Source: an uncultured Zoogloea sp. (GTDB lineage Bacteria; Pseudomonadota; Gammaproteobacteria; Burkholderiales; Rhodocyclaceae). From it: a stretch of DNA of 63,565 bases. The first letter of the stretch is position 1. The number at the start of each line of letters is the position of its first letter. The notes beneath the pieces were generated by a model, which was given only the letters and a program-made list of their open reading frames with translations, was not told the DNA's origin and did no database searches. The translations under genes and the position numbers were made by a program. Of this stretch, positions 63,518 to 63,565 are shown piece after piece. The DNA lies in contig CALBTT010000157.1 of the NCBI GenBank assembly GCA_937967645.1, forward strand, positions 1 through 63,565, read 5' to 3'.

Positions 63518-63565
63518 AGATCGGAAGAGCACACGTCTGAACTCCAGTCACGAATCACCATCTCG
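63518..63565 (+). other. Illumina TruSeq adapter and index (library artefact)
   Basis: From AGATCGGAAGAGC at 63518 the sequence equals the TruSeq read-1 adapter to 63551, followed by an 8-base index (GAATCACC, 63552-63559) and ATCTCG, the start of the constant P7 side. It is in frame with the kinase gene and adds a false 15-residue tail. Confidence 0.98.

Overview
The window looks like a contig end from a high-GC betaproteobacterium, most likely of the Rhodocyclales/Azoarcus-Thauera kind. This is inferred from the gene complement: acetone carboxylase with an AcoR-type sigma-54 activator, LolCDE, PilZ, several GGDEF signalling proteins, haemerythrins and an EpsL-EpsE-EpsF-EpsG exopolysaccharide set. 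No 16S gene or other direct taxonomic marker is present. The last 48 bases are Illumina library adapter, not genome.

Layout. 1-6340: 5' part of comEC, a DUF2062 membrane protein, a chemoreceptor and lolD-lolC/E. 6484-9013: a degenerate caspase-like/DUF4384 protein followed by a CsgG-like lipoprotein. 9106-15000: a phosphoglycerate-mutase-like protein overlapping recJ, a small basic protein, a glycine-rich RRM protein, an unknown protein, a patatin and an OmpA lipoprotein. 15088-20351: a NMT1-PAS-GGDEF sensor divergent from a TonB-dependent receptor, then a pirin. 20439-29371: the acetone module, with acxR, a sigma-54 promoter with upstream palindromes, acxABC and a fused succinyl-CoA:acetoacetate CoA-transferase. 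Together these would turn acetone plus bicarbonate into acetoacetate and then acetoacetyl-CoA. 29372-35965: LysR/DHA2 transporter pair, PocR-PAS-GGDEF-haemerythrin protein, HflX, PilZ.

36047-42865 is a lower-GC block that reads as an acquired mandelate pathway: mandelate racemase, (S)-mandelate dehydrogenase, benzoylformate decarboxylase, an AAHS-type permease and a divergent LysR regulator. Its last gene, a benzaldehyde dehydrogenase, is cut off after about 117 residues where the block meets the PilZ gene. Next to it is a 1718-residue protein joining a DnaQ-like exonuclease domain, a RecQ helicase and a UvrD-type helicase, and beyond that an initiator tRNA-Met gene.

48843-58447: 3-hydroxybutyryl-CoA dehydrogenase, a bacteriohaemerythrin, and a tripartite RND efflux operon under a divergent TetR repressor with an AcrR-like operator, then a MocR-type regulator. 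58561-63517: an OmpA-domain protein and the start of an exopolysaccharide operon, running into the adapter inside the tyrosine-kinase gene.

Most likely to repay a second look: the exonuclease-RecQ-UvrD fusion, the caspase-like protein that has lost both catalytic residues but keeps its CsgG-like neighbour, the truncated mandelate cluster, and the architecture of the acetone promoter. None of these can be called a new system from sequence reading alone.
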